From the NCBI RefSeq assembly GCF_004193775.1, contig NC_041016.1, forward strand, positions 36,605,334 to 36,669,333: 64,000 bases of DNA, read 5' to 3'. Below are positions 9,655 through 21,067 of this stretch, piece by piece (position 1 is the first letter of the stretch; every line of letters begins with the position of its first letter). Position numbers and translations under genes: made by a program. The notes under the pieces are model-generated. The model searched no databases. It saw only the letters and a program-made list of their open reading frames with translations, and was not told where the DNA came from. This DNA comes from Glycine soja. Lineage: Eukaryota; Streptophyta; Magnoliopsida; Fabales; Fabaceae.

Positions 9655-12142
9655 TTATGTTTTGGTTCTTACTTTCAGAACCTCTTGAGCTCCTTCCATT
9701 ACCTGTAAGCAAACATTGTGTTCTGGAGTAGGCTTGTCTTCAACAAACAAATCAAAATCAATTTTTTTCTGATCTTCAAAACCTAGCTCCAACTTCCTCT
9801 TCCCCATATCCACTATGCAGCTTGCGGTCAACATGAATGGCCTTCCCAATATTACAGGGATGTCAGTATCTTCAGAGATATCCATTACCACAAAGTCTGC
9901 TGGGAAGATAAAATGTTTTACTCTAACCAACACATCTTCAATTACTCCATATGGCCTGGTAATGGAGCGATCAGATAATTGTAAAGTCATTCGAGTGGGC
10001 GTTATTTCCAACTCTCCCAATCTTCTACACATGGAGAGTGGCATCAAATTGATACTGGCTCCCAGGTCAATAAGAGCTTTTCCCATATTGACTTCTCCAA
10101 TTGAATAAGGAATAGTTACACTCCCAGGATCTTTATGCTTGGGTGGAAGGATCTTCTGGATCACAGCACTGCAATTTCCTTCCACTATGATGTTTTCCTA
10201 ATGAATATATTTATGCTTCCTTGTTAACGTATCTTTAAAAAATTTAGAGTAGAGTGACATCTGCTGCAAAGCTTCTCCGAAGGGCATGGTTATTTCCAGT
10301 TTCCAGAAAATATCTAAAAATCTCGCCAGATGATGATCTTTTTCTTTCTTGGAAGGTACCATAAGATATGGTACTTCCACAACTTTGTCCACAGCTTTTT
10401 CACGCTTACTCTTCTTTGCATTCTTATTATTTTTTTCTTCTTTTTCATTTTTTTCATTTTCTATTTCTTTTTCTACTTCTTTTTCTTTTTCTTGATCCTT
10501 CAATTCTTTATTCTTAACCATTATTTGTTCCTTTTTTTTCTTGATTACTTTCACCTCTCGCCTCATTTTTCTTGCCATCAGTACCTTTTTTGTCAGCAGT
10601 TTTCTTCTTATGCACAACACTATCCTCATCCTCAACCTCCACAAACCTTTTACTCCTTGTCATCACAACTTTGCATTCCTCCTTGGGATTTTGTTCTGTA
10701 TTTGCCACATAACTGTTGGATGACTTGTCAGCTATCTGCTTGGCCAGTTGTCCCACTTGGACCTCAAGGTTCTTCAGTGCTGACTCAGTGCTTTTATGAT
10801 TTGACATTGTTACCTGCATAAACTGAGTCAAGGTCTCCTCCAGCTTAGTAGTTCTCTAGAATATGTTAGGTCCTTGTTTGATTGGCTTGTTTGAAGGCCC
10901 ACTCTGGTCTTTGTTGAACTAATTGCCAGGGTGTGTCCTCCACTGTCCTTGTTGATTATAGGGACCCTGTTGAAAGCCTGAAAATCCTCCTTAAGTATAC
11001 CCTTGTCACTGTTGATTTCCCATATAATGAACTTCTTAAGTGTTTTCTTCAGTGGGAATACATTGGCCTGTTTCATGAGCCTCACCACAGATGGTACAAT
11101 CTGTAACCTGCAAAATAGAAGAGTGTGTAGGTTGACCCATAGACATCTTAGTTGGCAGCTTACCAAGAGTTTATGTTAAAATCTCAAGTTGCTTAGCAAG
11201 CAACTTGTTCTGTGCCAATAATGCTTCATGTGATGATAGCTCTATCAAGGTTTTCTTCGTGGGTTGGTGGGTTTTGTCTCGTAGAATGGCATGATCACTA
11301 GTTGACATGTCTTCAATTAGCTCAGTTGCTTCTTCAGGGGTCTTCAGCTTTATCTTTCCCCCTGCAGAAGCATCTAACAGTTGCTTGGTTTGTGCTCTTA
11401 GCCCATCTATAAAGATATTCAATTGGATTGGCTCAGAAAACCCATGAATGGGAATTCTTCTTAACAAGCCTCTGAATCTCTCCAATGCTTCACTTAGAGA
11501 TTCATCAGGAAAATGATTAAATGAAGAGATTGTAGCTTTCCCTTCTACAGTCTTGGATTCTGGGAAGTATTTCTTTAGGTACTTTTCAACAACTTCTTCC
11601 TAGGTTTTCAGACTATTGCCCTTGAATGAGTGGAGCCACCTCTTGGCTTCTCCTGTCAATGAGAATGAGAAAAGGCTGAGCCTAATAGCTTCATCTGGTA
11701 CACCGGCAATCTTAACAGTTTTACATATTTCAATGAACGTTGCCAAATGTGCATAGGGATCTTCATTAGGCAATCCTTGAAATAAGTTCCCCTGTATTAA
11801 ATGAATTAAGGAATGTGGATAGTTGATGTTGTTAGCTTGTACTTCAGGACATGCAATGCTGGTGAAAAATTATGGTACTGAACTACTTGAATAATCCTCA
11901 AGGGTAATCCTCTGGTCATGCTCTTCTGCCATGGTAATGGCTTCAGGTAATTGAGTGGCAGATTCCCTTGATGATGCTGAATCAGGTGATAAAAAGTCAA
12001 AGAAATGAGTCTCCTCCTCAAGAATGGATGAAACTGTTCTGTCTTGCAGAAGTTTCCTTCTCCTCTCGACCCTGTTCCTTCGCAATGTAGCTTCAATTTC
12101 TAAGTCTAGAGGAACTAAATTTCCTGTGGGAGATCTATGCAT
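9655..12142 (-). pseudogene. gag-protease of C1 with several in-frame stops
   Basis: Starts at an ATG at 12142 (MHRSPTGNLVPLD). The conserved Athila gag core follows (ITLEDYSSS, then NLFQGLPNEDPYAHL, GEAKRWLHS and ERFRGLLRRIP). Next come a Lys/Glu-rich linker and, at 10185-9655, an aspartic protease domain with LIDLGASINLMPL (catalytic D in DLGAS) and VILGRPF. In-frame stops include a TAA near 11875, a TAG near 11600, and others around 11170-10830. The frame also shifts in the Lys-rich linker (10200-10640). Gag would form the particle and protease would process the polyprotein. This copy cannot make either intact. Confidence 0.8.
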
Positions 12143-12288
12143 ATACAATACTAATAGAACAACAGTTATCCAGTTAAGCAAGAAAAGACAAATAGGGATT
12201 AAGAACAAATATTCACAAAAACAATCAAAGAATAACAAATAAAGAATAGACACCTAAAAACGAGCTAACTTCCCAAATAAAAAGAAGT

Positions 12289-12306
12289 TCCCCAGCAACG
12301 GCCCCA
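12289..12306 (-). other. Primer-binding site of C1
   Basis: The minus strand reads TGGGGCCGTTGCTGGGGA a few bases inside the LTR end at 12313. It resembles TGGCGCCGTTGCCGGGGA, which I recall as the aspartate-tRNA primer site of Athila elements, with two differences. Confidence 0.7.
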
Positions 12307-12312
12307 AGAACT

Positions 12313-13726
12313 TGTTCGGCTTCTGGCAAGTGCACTGAATCGCACAAGTAGTATAAAACGGTAAGAACCGAGTATCAAACACTCGGGGAACTTGTGTTAT
12401 TTGGTAAGCTATTTCAGCAAATAGGTGTTTGGTGTGTAAAGGTAAGTGTGAATATGAACAGGTGTATAAACTATCTATGCAAAAAGAAAGAAAATCACGC
12501 GAGAGAAATGATGTGTAAAAACAAGTAGAGAACATATTGGTCTTCCTAATTGGTGCCTGATGCTAAAAAGATATTCTTTATCTAACAATGCTCATGTGTT
12601 CTTATGGTGTCTCCTGAGATACTAAACCCCGATTCCTCATGATAGTTTAGCCTAATCCTGATCAACCATCATCAGCAGATTCCTCTTGTAAGACTAAACT
12701 CAACCAGGACTGCATTAAGACACACATACTCAACTAAATTACCGCACCCTGATTCCTCGTGAAAGCACGACAACTCATCCCTGCACTATCAAGGACTTTA
12801 GAGTCAGACCGGTTTCCACTGTTGAGTGACCCTAACAAAGCATGCATCTACGTGATCAAGGTAAAGGCATACTGGAATGAAAAGCAGATAGCACAGAGAA
12901 CACACAAAATATCATTAAATAGATAGAAATATGTTTACATTAGGTACCTACAGGAAGATCCAACAGAGGATTTAGCTTTCCATACCAAGAAGCCTTCTTA
13001 ACAACAAAGAGAAAAACAAGATGAAAGATTGCAAAAATACAAGTGGTGAGGATGTCTCCTTCACCTCTAGGATCTCACAATCACTCACAAACTCATCTCA
13101 AGCTCTCAAACTGGCTCCTGCTTCAAGCTCTAGTCTCTGGAGATCTTCACACATTAAAATCTCTCAAAACTCTTTGGAACTTGGACCTTTCTCTCTCTAG
13201 AAACCCTAGACATGCAAAGCTCTGAATCCCAGTCCAAACTCTCTTTCTAAAATCTGATTTGCGCTTAAATAGGTGGCCTTGTTCGTGCTCGTGCGCTTAG
13301 CACACTTATGGACCGCTTAGCGCACGTTAGTGATTTTTGGCTTAACATGCCTTTCTCGCTTAGCGGATGAACTGAAGCGGTGCGCTTAGTGAGATGAAGC
13401 GGTGCACTTAGCGAACCTGTACAACTCATCTTCTTCTAGAGTCTTCCTCGTGCTTAGCCCAGGAGTGTTGCGCTTAGCGGACGCTCGCTATGCCAACAGA
13501 TTGGCTTAGCGAGAAGGTGAAAAACAACACTTTCCAAATCTTGCCTAATTAACCTAAAATTGAGAGAAAATGATTATTAGGCACACAAAATGAAAATACT
13601 AAGTATTTATTACCTATACTTAACCAAAAGTACTTATAACACTACAAAATAACCATAATTTGGGAGAGTTTGATACAATTTATACAAGTTTTATACACAA
13701 AAGTTAGTCATTTTCACCGACTAACA
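12313..13726 (-). repeat. 5' LTR of C1 (1414 bp)
   Basis: On the minus strand it starts TGTTAGTCGG (13726) and ends GCCGAACA (12313). The start carries an inverted TTAGTC/GACTAA pair within about 25 bp, as do the two C2 LTR starts. A GCTTAGC word cluster lies at 13290-13510. No coding sequence is present. The ORF-like stretches here are short. Confidence 0.8.
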
Positions 13727-14469
13727 TTTAGCCTAAGCTTCGTTCCCAGATCCCTCTTGTAAGACTAGGCCTAGACTAAACAACATTATTATAACAACAT
13801 AATTAAAACCAAAACTTAATCCGCAGATCCCTCTTGTAAGACTAAGTTTCGATCCTGCTTTAATCAAGTTCTAAGGTAACAGTATATTTCCCAATGCTAA
13901 AGTCACCTAACTATGCTCACAAATGGATAATCAAACCAAAAGCATACAAACATTAAGCATTGAAGGAAGCATTAAACATAGAAAACACGATCAATTAGAT
14001 ATTAAGTATTTACATCAGTTGTTCATTAGAAATCCATAACTAGGGTGTTTAGCCAGCCATTATAGAAGAAACCTTAACAATAATAAGCTTACAAAACCTA
14101 GGTATCTCTGCAAAAGCTGCTTCTCTTGCTACCTCTAGAGCTCTTTTCCCAAAGTAGGCACTATGGTGTTCTGTGGAAATCTGTGCTCTGGGCATTGTAC
14201 CCTAATTCTGCACAAAGCAGGCTTTAAATAGGCTTTGAAATCACGACATTGCGATTAGCGCCACCCTCACGCTTAGCGCGAGTAAGTGGGTTTGGGCTTA
14301 GCGCCAGTCATGCGCTGAGCCTGGCTGAAGACAACTGCTATGCTTAGCACATTGATCTTGTGCTTAGCACAAGTGATCAGCTCACTACAAAATAACCATA
14401 AATTGGGGAACTATACAAGTTTTGGAAAATGATTTCTATACAAAAGTTAGTCGTATAAGGCGACTAACA
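13727..14469 (-). repeat. LTR fragment of C2 family, inner copy
   Basis: Starts on the minus strand at 14469 with TGTTAGTCGCC and continues to the C1 boundary. It carries GCTTAGC words at 14250-14370 and the repeated phrase CAGATCCCTCTTGTAAGACTA (13750 and 13822). It lacks an LTR end. Confidence 0.65.
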
Positions 14470-14888
14470 CTTAGTGCGAGTAAGTGGATTTGAGCTTGGC
14501 GTCAGTCGTATGCTGAGCTTGGCAAGAGACAAACGCCTCGCTTAGCGAGCTGATCTTGCGCTTGGCACGTGGCCTTGATTCTTGTGCTCTGCCAGATTCC
14601 CTTGTCACGCTAAGCACACTGAAGCTGCACTTAGCTGTGGATGCGCGCTAAGCCCACAGGGTCCGCTTAGTGCAACTGCTCCTTTTAACACTTCAAGATT
14701 TTAGCCTCTTTTGACATGAAATTGTGCAAATTTTATCATTAAATCACATGGGAGATACTCTAAAGACAGCTATTTAAACAAAACAAGATTTATATACAAA
14801 TTCCTACAAAATAACTATAAATTGGGAAACTATACAAGTTTTAGAAAATGTTTTCTATACCAAAGTTAGTCGTATAAGACGACTAACA
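14470..14888 (-). repeat. LTR start of C2, outer copy
   Basis: Begins on the minus strand at 14888 with TGTTAGTCGTC directly after the polypurine tract. After about 420 bp it meets a second LTR start (14469). Both copies share the phrase GCGAGTAAGTGG, so this is an LTR start nested in, or duplicated onto, another LTR. Confidence 0.65.
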
Positions 14889-14905
14889 AACTCCCCCAAA
14901 TTTAT
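14889..14905 (-). other. Polypurine tract of C2
   Basis: The minus strand reads AAATTTGGGGGAGTT immediately before the LTR start at 14888. Similar AAATTTGGGGGA words at about 15569 and 15609 may be duplicated tracts. Confidence 0.75.
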
Positions 14906-16379
14906 AATTTTGCTTGTCCTCAAGCAAAGAAAGAACAGTTTACTTGTCCTCAAGTGACAAAATATAGTGGTTAATCAAAGTGGTGTTTGTTTCACAGAAA
15001 AAATTTAATCATATGAAATGAATATCATGGAATGCTTCAATCAATTGTCCTTCACAAACATGCAGCTTTTCAAAGATAGGAACGTATGCATTAGAGTCAC
15101 AACTCAAATAAGCTAGTGAGAATGACAGATATCAAGGAAGGATCATAAACCAAAGCCTTACAGTCAATATTTCACTCAAGCTCAAGTGTTTAGGCTCATT
15201 CCATCATAAACAACTAACACAAGTCCTAACCTTTGCATTTCATCTTTATACCATACAAAAATAAACACACAACATGAATCCGAAGGACTTTCTAGGCTTG
15301 TAATGAGGCTGGGTTGCCAACAAATCATGGTTTTTCTAGGATTCAAAAGCTTAGATTCTAGGAGAGCATTCATCCATAGATAAACCTTTACTTTTCATTC
15401 ATCCCACCCCAATACTTGCCTCTTTTTAAGGCTCTTAGCTTCATTTCATTGATTTGCATCGCACACACTTAAACACTTTTATTTGTACTTACACTTTATA
15501 TATATATATATACAGAAAATGGTGTGTATATGCTGCTCTGTTTTGACCATTTTATTTCTTACCCAATGTTTCCCCCAAATTTGGGACAAATTTGCTTTGA
15601 CATATAACTCCCCCAAATTTGGGACAATTTTGTCTTGAACCAAGCTTTTCTGTGGATGATGCTCTCCTACAACCTAAGACAAGGTTGCAGGAGATAAAAC
15701 TGTATAGGCTCAAGGTTCAATCAATCAATCAATCATTCAGCTCAAAACTGGGTGCAAGGGATAAATCATTCAAGCACATGGTCAGCTTTTTGGCTAAGTG
15801 GCTATCACAATCAAACATGGCCTTCATCATCCTCAATTTCATGCATTCAGTCCATACTTCAGAGATTCATGCAAAAGTCAGTAATAAATGATAGTTGTTT
15901 CTCTCAAAATTTATGGATCACACTCTCACTGGGATACGGTTAATGCAGTCCTTCACAATTAATCTGACAAACTGACTAACATTTTCAGTCATACTACTAA
16001 TCACATGTTCTTTCTCTTCTAATGGTTGCAAGCTTGATCAAAACAAAATCTAACATTCCAATCCACTCAATTCATACGATTTCTCATTCATTTCAAACAC
16101 AAACATTCATTTCATACAAAACAAACCATTGAATATCATATTCAATCAATTCACTGTTCAATCATGCTTTTGTACAAGCTACTACTACAAACAAAATAAT
16201 TGAAATTTAAAGACTGAAATTTAAATAACTGAAACATAAAGCATAAACTAAATAAATTGATAAAAATAAACTTTTCAAAATGCAAAAAGATAAAGATCCT
16301 GTCAATCCTCCTATTGGTGATCCTCTGCATGCTCATTAAGATCCAACACTGGAGCAGCTGGTGGATCCTGAACAATAGG
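14906..16379 (-). other. 3' untranslated region of C2
   Basis: Non-coding and collinear with the C1 3' region. It includes a short TA microsatellite at about 15496-15511 and two CCCAAATTTGGG palindromes (about 15570 and 15611). Confidence 0.6.
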
Positions 16380-17665
16380 CTACTCTTGCTCCAATGCTTG
16401 TGTGGATGGCAGGGAATCATCAATAACTGGAGCTGGAGAGACAGGAACTGGAGAAGTAGGCTCCTGAGCTATTGCTTCCTCCTGAGGTACTGGATCAGTC
16501 TCGATGATAAATGGCTCAGGAGGAACATCATCGTATGCTGGCTCAGGCTCTTGGGCTTTGGAGGCCTCAACCCCTACAAAAGGAGAAGGTTGGACTCCTA
16601 GCCAAGCCACCTGAGAAAGAAACTCATCCACACTCATAATATACTGCAGGCCAAAGCTCTGTAAGCTCTGCATGATAATAACCTGGCCTTTATGAAGGCT
16701 CTGCAGCATAGCAAATAAGGTCTCTGATGTGCTAGAGGATGGTCCTGTAGGAGGAGGAATAGGAGGAATATTAGAAGATGAAGGAGCCTTAGACCTCTTC
16801 CCCTTGGCCCTACATGGCCCTCTGAAAGTAACAGTGGGATCATCAGGGTTCCAACAATTTTTCTTCACATAAGCCACATTAATGGCTGGACGGAGGCTCT
16901 CAAAAGTCAATGAGTTAGAAGTGACTCCTCTGGCCTTGCACAAAGCAGTGATAAGTGCAGGGAAACCCAGCCTAGAGGTGTCATGCTGTGCAATCAAGGA
17001 AATTTGACTTGAGATGATATGTCCCAAGTTCATGTCCATCTTCTGGATAATGCCGTAAATCAACCTGGCCCTGACCAGTGTAATGTCTGATGAGTGAGAA
17101 GTAGGGACTAGGTTGGAGAATGAGAGAACACTCCAGGTCTGAGCAAGAGTGGTCAAATTCTTTTTTAGGGGCAGCCCATTAACACTAAGCTCAAATTCCT
17201 TCCCTGGGATGCATAGTCGGGCAGCCAGTTCCTGTGGATCTGGCCTCAACTGACTAAACCTAGAGTAGGCAGGCAGGTTTTCCCCCTCCTCTATGATCAC
17301 AAGGGTCTTCAAAAAAGTGTTCAGAGCATCTGCATCAAATTTCACTAAATGACCTCTGACCCTCCTCACATGCTTAGGAGATTTGTCCTTTAGGTCATAG
17401 AGGTTAGCATAGAACTCCTTCACAATGGCAAGATCAATGCTGCCATCCATAAAATTTGTCAACTCCTTGTCCAGTTTCTTCTCTCCAACTCTTTAGTGAA
17501 TTCATCAAACTCTGTGTAATAGAGCATAACATTTCTCCCAGGTAATATTTTCCTGCCAATGACAACACTAGAATAACGATCCCAGGCCTCCTGAGATGTG
17601 AATCTGGATCTGTCATAGTGGGCCAGGGATGATGAGGCTGGGGCCTTTCTCTTCCTGGATGCCAT
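16380..17665 (-). pseudogene. env-like/additional ORF of C2, one frameshift
   Basis: Begins MASRKRKAPASSS at 17665. A first frame of 68 residues (QEAWDRYSSVVIGRKILPGR) ends near 17459, and a second, overlapping frame resumes at TNFMDGSID and runs 360 residues to 16380, so a single-base shift near 17465 separates them. The central region (NLYDLKDKSPKHVRRVRG, LTTLAQTWSVL) is what I know as the putative plant transposon protein domain, found in Athila/Calypso extra ORFs. The C-terminal third is Pro/Glu-rich and low-complexity. No clear signal peptide or membrane span is seen, so an envelope role is only a label by position. Confidence 0.7.
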
Positions 17666-17739
17666 CTGAAAAGAATTAAATCAAACAACAGAGTTAAAAC
17701 AGGATTATTCAACAAAAACAGAAAAATAAAACTGAAAAT

Positions 17740-18786
17740 AGGATTGGGCGCTTAGCGCAGAATGCTGGGCTTAGCGCGCCTTATGAAAATTTACTCATGG
17801 GCTAAGCACGACAAACATGCGCTTAGCCTGAAGACACAAAATTTTTTTTTCTGCAGATTAGGCTTAGCACAACATGCTGGGCTTAGCCTAAATCTACAAT
17901 TTTTAAAACAGTAGAGGACTTGAGCTTAGCACAACAAGGCTTTAGCTCAACCTCCATGAAACAAAACAAGGGCTTAGCGCAATAGGCTACACTTAGCCTT
18001 ATTCAAAGGTTTAAAAACAGAAGCAAAGTGGCGCTTAGCCTGACAGGTCAGGCTTAGTGCTGATCAAAATTTAAAAAAAAAAATCAAAGTGTCTGAAACA
18101 CTAGTGACGCTTAGCGCACAGATGCGCTTAGCGTACTCATCATTTATGTTCATCAGCAGGGATGAACGTGCTTAGTGCGACATTGCCAGCTTAGCGCGAT
18201 CACCTAGAAATCCAAAAATTTAATAGCTACAATGAACAGGCTAAGCACAGCAGGCACGCTTAGCGCAAGGGATAACTTGAAGCAAAGGTAGCAAAATGCA
18301 CAAGGCACAGAGTAGGCACAAGCACAAGGGAGAGAATGCTTTGAAGTGTGAAGGTAACTGCCTATGGTAGTTCTATTTCATTTTAGCATTTTTGTTTGGC
18401 GCGCTTAGCGCATAGCTGCACTTAGCATGCCAACGTGACGTTTGAGTTTAAAGCCCATGCGCTTAGCCTAACCTCACGCTAAGCCCAACTTGAAGTTTCA
18501 AATTCCAGAGAGGATCTGGGGCTTAGCGCCACAGGCTGCACTTAGGCGCTTTCTGCAACACAATTTTTCTGCAACATGTGCTTAGCCTGAGATGTAAGGC
18601 TTAGCGCGCAATCAAGCTTCAACTTATAGAGAGTAGTTCAGGCTTAGCGCAACAAGCGCACTAAGCGCACTTCCAAGCATTTAAAAAAAGTAAGGGATTG
18701 GTGCTTAGCGCATCCTGCCGCTAAGCCCAACTCATGAAAGTTCAATTCCAGAATGGATATGGGGCTTAGCTTAGGACAACGTGCTT
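17740..18786 (-). repeat. Dispersed GCTTAGC-word array of C2
   Basis: About 30 words matching GCTTAGC, GCTAAGC or one-base variants lie in roughly 1.05 kb, mostly in doublets whose starts are 17-20 bp apart (most often 19), with 30-60 bp between doublets. The array lies immediately upstream of the env-like ORF start on the minus strand. It is cut at 18786 by element D. Confidence 0.9.
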
Positions 18787-18844
18787 TGTGACATCCTGGA
18801 ATTTTGTAAGTATTACATTTAAATAATTATATATTTATTATTCA

Positions 18845-18846
<2 letters not shown>

Positions 18847-18894
<48 letters not shown>
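18847..18894. repeat. TA microsatellite
   Basis: An uninterrupted alternating TA run of about 24 units inside the first 110 bp of element D. Confidence 0.95.
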
Positions 18895-18896
<2 letters not shown>

Positions 18897-19529
18897 TTGG
18901 TAGAAGTATGTACATTGGGGGAGAGAAATACACGGGCTAAACTAATTAACGAAGAGTAATCCATAATTGGATGGTTATAGAGTAATTCACAATTAATTAG
19001 TCTAAAAATTATCATTTTGCATGCAACTTATAATTAAACAAAACCAACCTCTGAACCACACTCAGGGTCTCATTTTGAGCGTTTTGATATATATTGCCTA
19101 CTTTTGAAAATGGGCCCTGACGGGTGCAGAGAAACGCGAAGAACTGGAACTAGAGAGACGACATGCAAACCGAGGCAGGATTTTATCCTCACTTGAAATT
19201 TGTGGGTGTTGGGTTCTTGGGAGCTGTAATGGGTAGTTCTACTAGGTTATTGCTTTAGGGTAGTTGTTTGTGAAGGAAATTGTTGTAATTATGCTAAACT
19301 TGACATGTTTAATGTAAGCAAAACTGCCCATGTTGATTTAGGGTTCAATAATGATGTTTTGCTATATATGTGTGCTTAAAATGTAGATAGAAAACTGGTA
19401 GAGAGGATGGGGAGAGTTAGCTTAGAGTTAAATGTGAGAATGGTAGTGTTGTAGGTGGAAAAGTGTGAGATTTTGAGGTTTAGAAAGCCAAATTTGGTGT
19501 TAGTGGAAATTTGAGTTTAAAGTGAGTTG

Positions 19530-19534
19530 ATTCT
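19530..19534. other. Target-site duplication of E, left copy
   Basis: ATTCT precedes the element end at 19535. The identical ATTCT follows the other end at 28821-28825. Confidence 0.95.
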
Positions 19535-20536
19535 TGAAATTCTGATACTGAGGACAGATGTCGTACAGGATGTCACGACATCGCGCTTCAGAACATGCAG
19601 GTTATATATGACAGTATGAACAGATTAAACAAGTAAATAACACAAGGGAATTGTTAACCCAGTTCGGTGCAACGTCACCTACATCTGGGGGCTACCAAGC
19701 CAGGGAGGAAATCCACTAAAATAGTATTAGTTCGAAGATCTAACAGCCACTGTATACAACCTTCTCACCTAACCACTACCCATGCAACTTCTACCTAAGA
19801 GCCACTCTTAGATATGAGAACCCCTCTCACTCCCTCTCAATCACTCACCCGTGTTTACAAACAAATCAAAGACACACCAGAGATTGCTCTCTGAACAATA
19901 GAGATCAACTCTACACACTCAGGTCCAACACTTGATGTTAGGGTAACATCAAGGTGGCTCACAAAAACACTCAAGTCACAAAACTCACAAAATAACTCTT
20001 CAATCTCTGACTTGATAGAAAACCCGTGCAGCCTTCATGTTTATATAGCAGTGTACGTATCTGGGCTGCAACAACTTGCGCTGGATAAGATCTATCATTC
20101 TCCTGAAAATCTGCACTTAAAGATCTAAAAGATAAAGTTTTATCTTTTAGTTTTTATCTTCAATCTCTAATCCCTGAACGAAACTATTCAAGTTTGTAAT
20201 TCAAACTTTAATTATCTTTTAATTCGTTCCTAAAGATTATAGCGCCTAATCTGTTGCTAACTGCACATTAATCTGTTAAAGATATAACAGATTTATGTGT
20301 CCAGTATTTTCGGGCAGGATGTCCTGGACATTGTATCCGACATCGTGGATCCTGCAACTTCAATTCTTCATTTGACATTTTATCTTGCCTTGTGCATTGT
20401 GCAGCCCAATCTGATTCCTTGACATAATGTCAGACATCATGTGCAGCAACTCCAGCTTTCCTTCATTGTCTAAGTGCTTATGTTTTAACAAAATTTTAGC
20501 CAATCTTTTAAAACTCAGTAAAGCTAAGCACTAACA
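19535..20536 (-). repeat. 3' LTR of E (1002 bp)
   Basis: On the minus strand it runs TGTTAGTGCTTAGC...CAGAATTTCA. It contains three sets of paired GATGTC/GACATC words (19558-19585, 20319-20350, 20429-20446) and a TATATAA-type box near 20041-20048. Confidence 0.95.
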
Positions 20537-20550
20537 ATCTCCCCCTTTGG
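20537..20550 (-). other. Polypurine tract of E
   Basis: The minus strand reads CCAAAGGGGGAGAT directly before the 3' LTR start. Further GGGGGAG words at about 20741-20750, 20883-20890 and 20921-20930 look like multiplied tracts, a feature I associate with Sireviruses. Confidence 0.85.
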
Positions 20551-21067
20551 CAAATTTTGTCTAAAACATACTTAGACACTTCCTGAGCAGGTACGAGCAG
20601 TCATGCAAGTGGGATCAGCAACTTTCATTATCAGAGTAATCAAGCACAGCAGTATCTGTAGTGGTGACAGCAAAATTCTGCAAGTTGCACATCTACAAGT
20701 CTTTTCCAGGATGTCAAGACATCTCACGTGACATCAGCTTTCTGCTCCCCCTGTCTCCATGCTCTTATTCTGCTAGGCAGCAGTTCACTGCAGCATCTTC
20801 TATCAGCTACTAGTTTCAGTAGCTTACATCAATCATCATCAGCAGCAGCAGCAGTACAAATACTACTCCCGTACAAATACTACTCCCCCTCAAAATCATA
20901 AATCATGCATAATATCCTACTACTCCCCCTTTTTAGACAGAATTTGGCAAAAGTAGAATGCATGAAATTAATGTGCAATTATTACAGACCAATAACAATC
21001 AATTGTTCAAAGGGACATGCCCCAATAGCTAGTAAGAGTAAAAAGCAAAAACATAAAGGTCTGATGG
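20551..21067 (-). other. 3' untranslated region of E
   Basis: A 517-bp non-coding stretch between the env-like stop and the polypurine tract. It contains several GGGGGAG purine words, a duplicated GTACAAATACTACTCC phrase (20853-20887), and a GATGTCAAGACATC palindrome at about 20710. Confidence 0.8.

Larger units (their letters stand above)
6169..13726 (-). mobile_element. Element C1: Athila/Calypso-like gypsy retrotransposon, internally deleted
   Basis: Read on the minus strand the order is 5' LTR (13726-12313), primer-binding site, gag-protease (12142-9655), a GCTTAGC word array, an env-like ORF (7876-7373) and a 3' untranslated region that stops at 6169 where element A begins. Reverse transcriptase, RNase H and integrase are absent, so C1 is an internally deleted copy. 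Its 3' LTR should lie beyond A, outside the window. C1's 5' LTR abuts LTR sequence of C2 at 13727, which suggests C1 inserted into C2's LTR. Confidence 0.8.
13727..18786 (-). mobile_element. Element C2: 3' half of an Athila/Calypso-like retrotransposon
   Basis: Minus-strand order is GCTTAGC array (18786-17740), env-like ORF (17665-16380), 3' untranslated region with polypurine tract (14889), then LTR sequence (14888 downwards), cut at 13726 by C1. The left-hand gag-pol part is missing: at 18787 the sequence switches abruptly to the LTR start of element D. Confidence 0.8.

Noticed and set aside
10330..10821. Phe/Leu-rich frame opposite the gag linker of C1
   Set aside because: Antisense of a Lys/Glu-rich linker; no evidence of a membrane protein gene.
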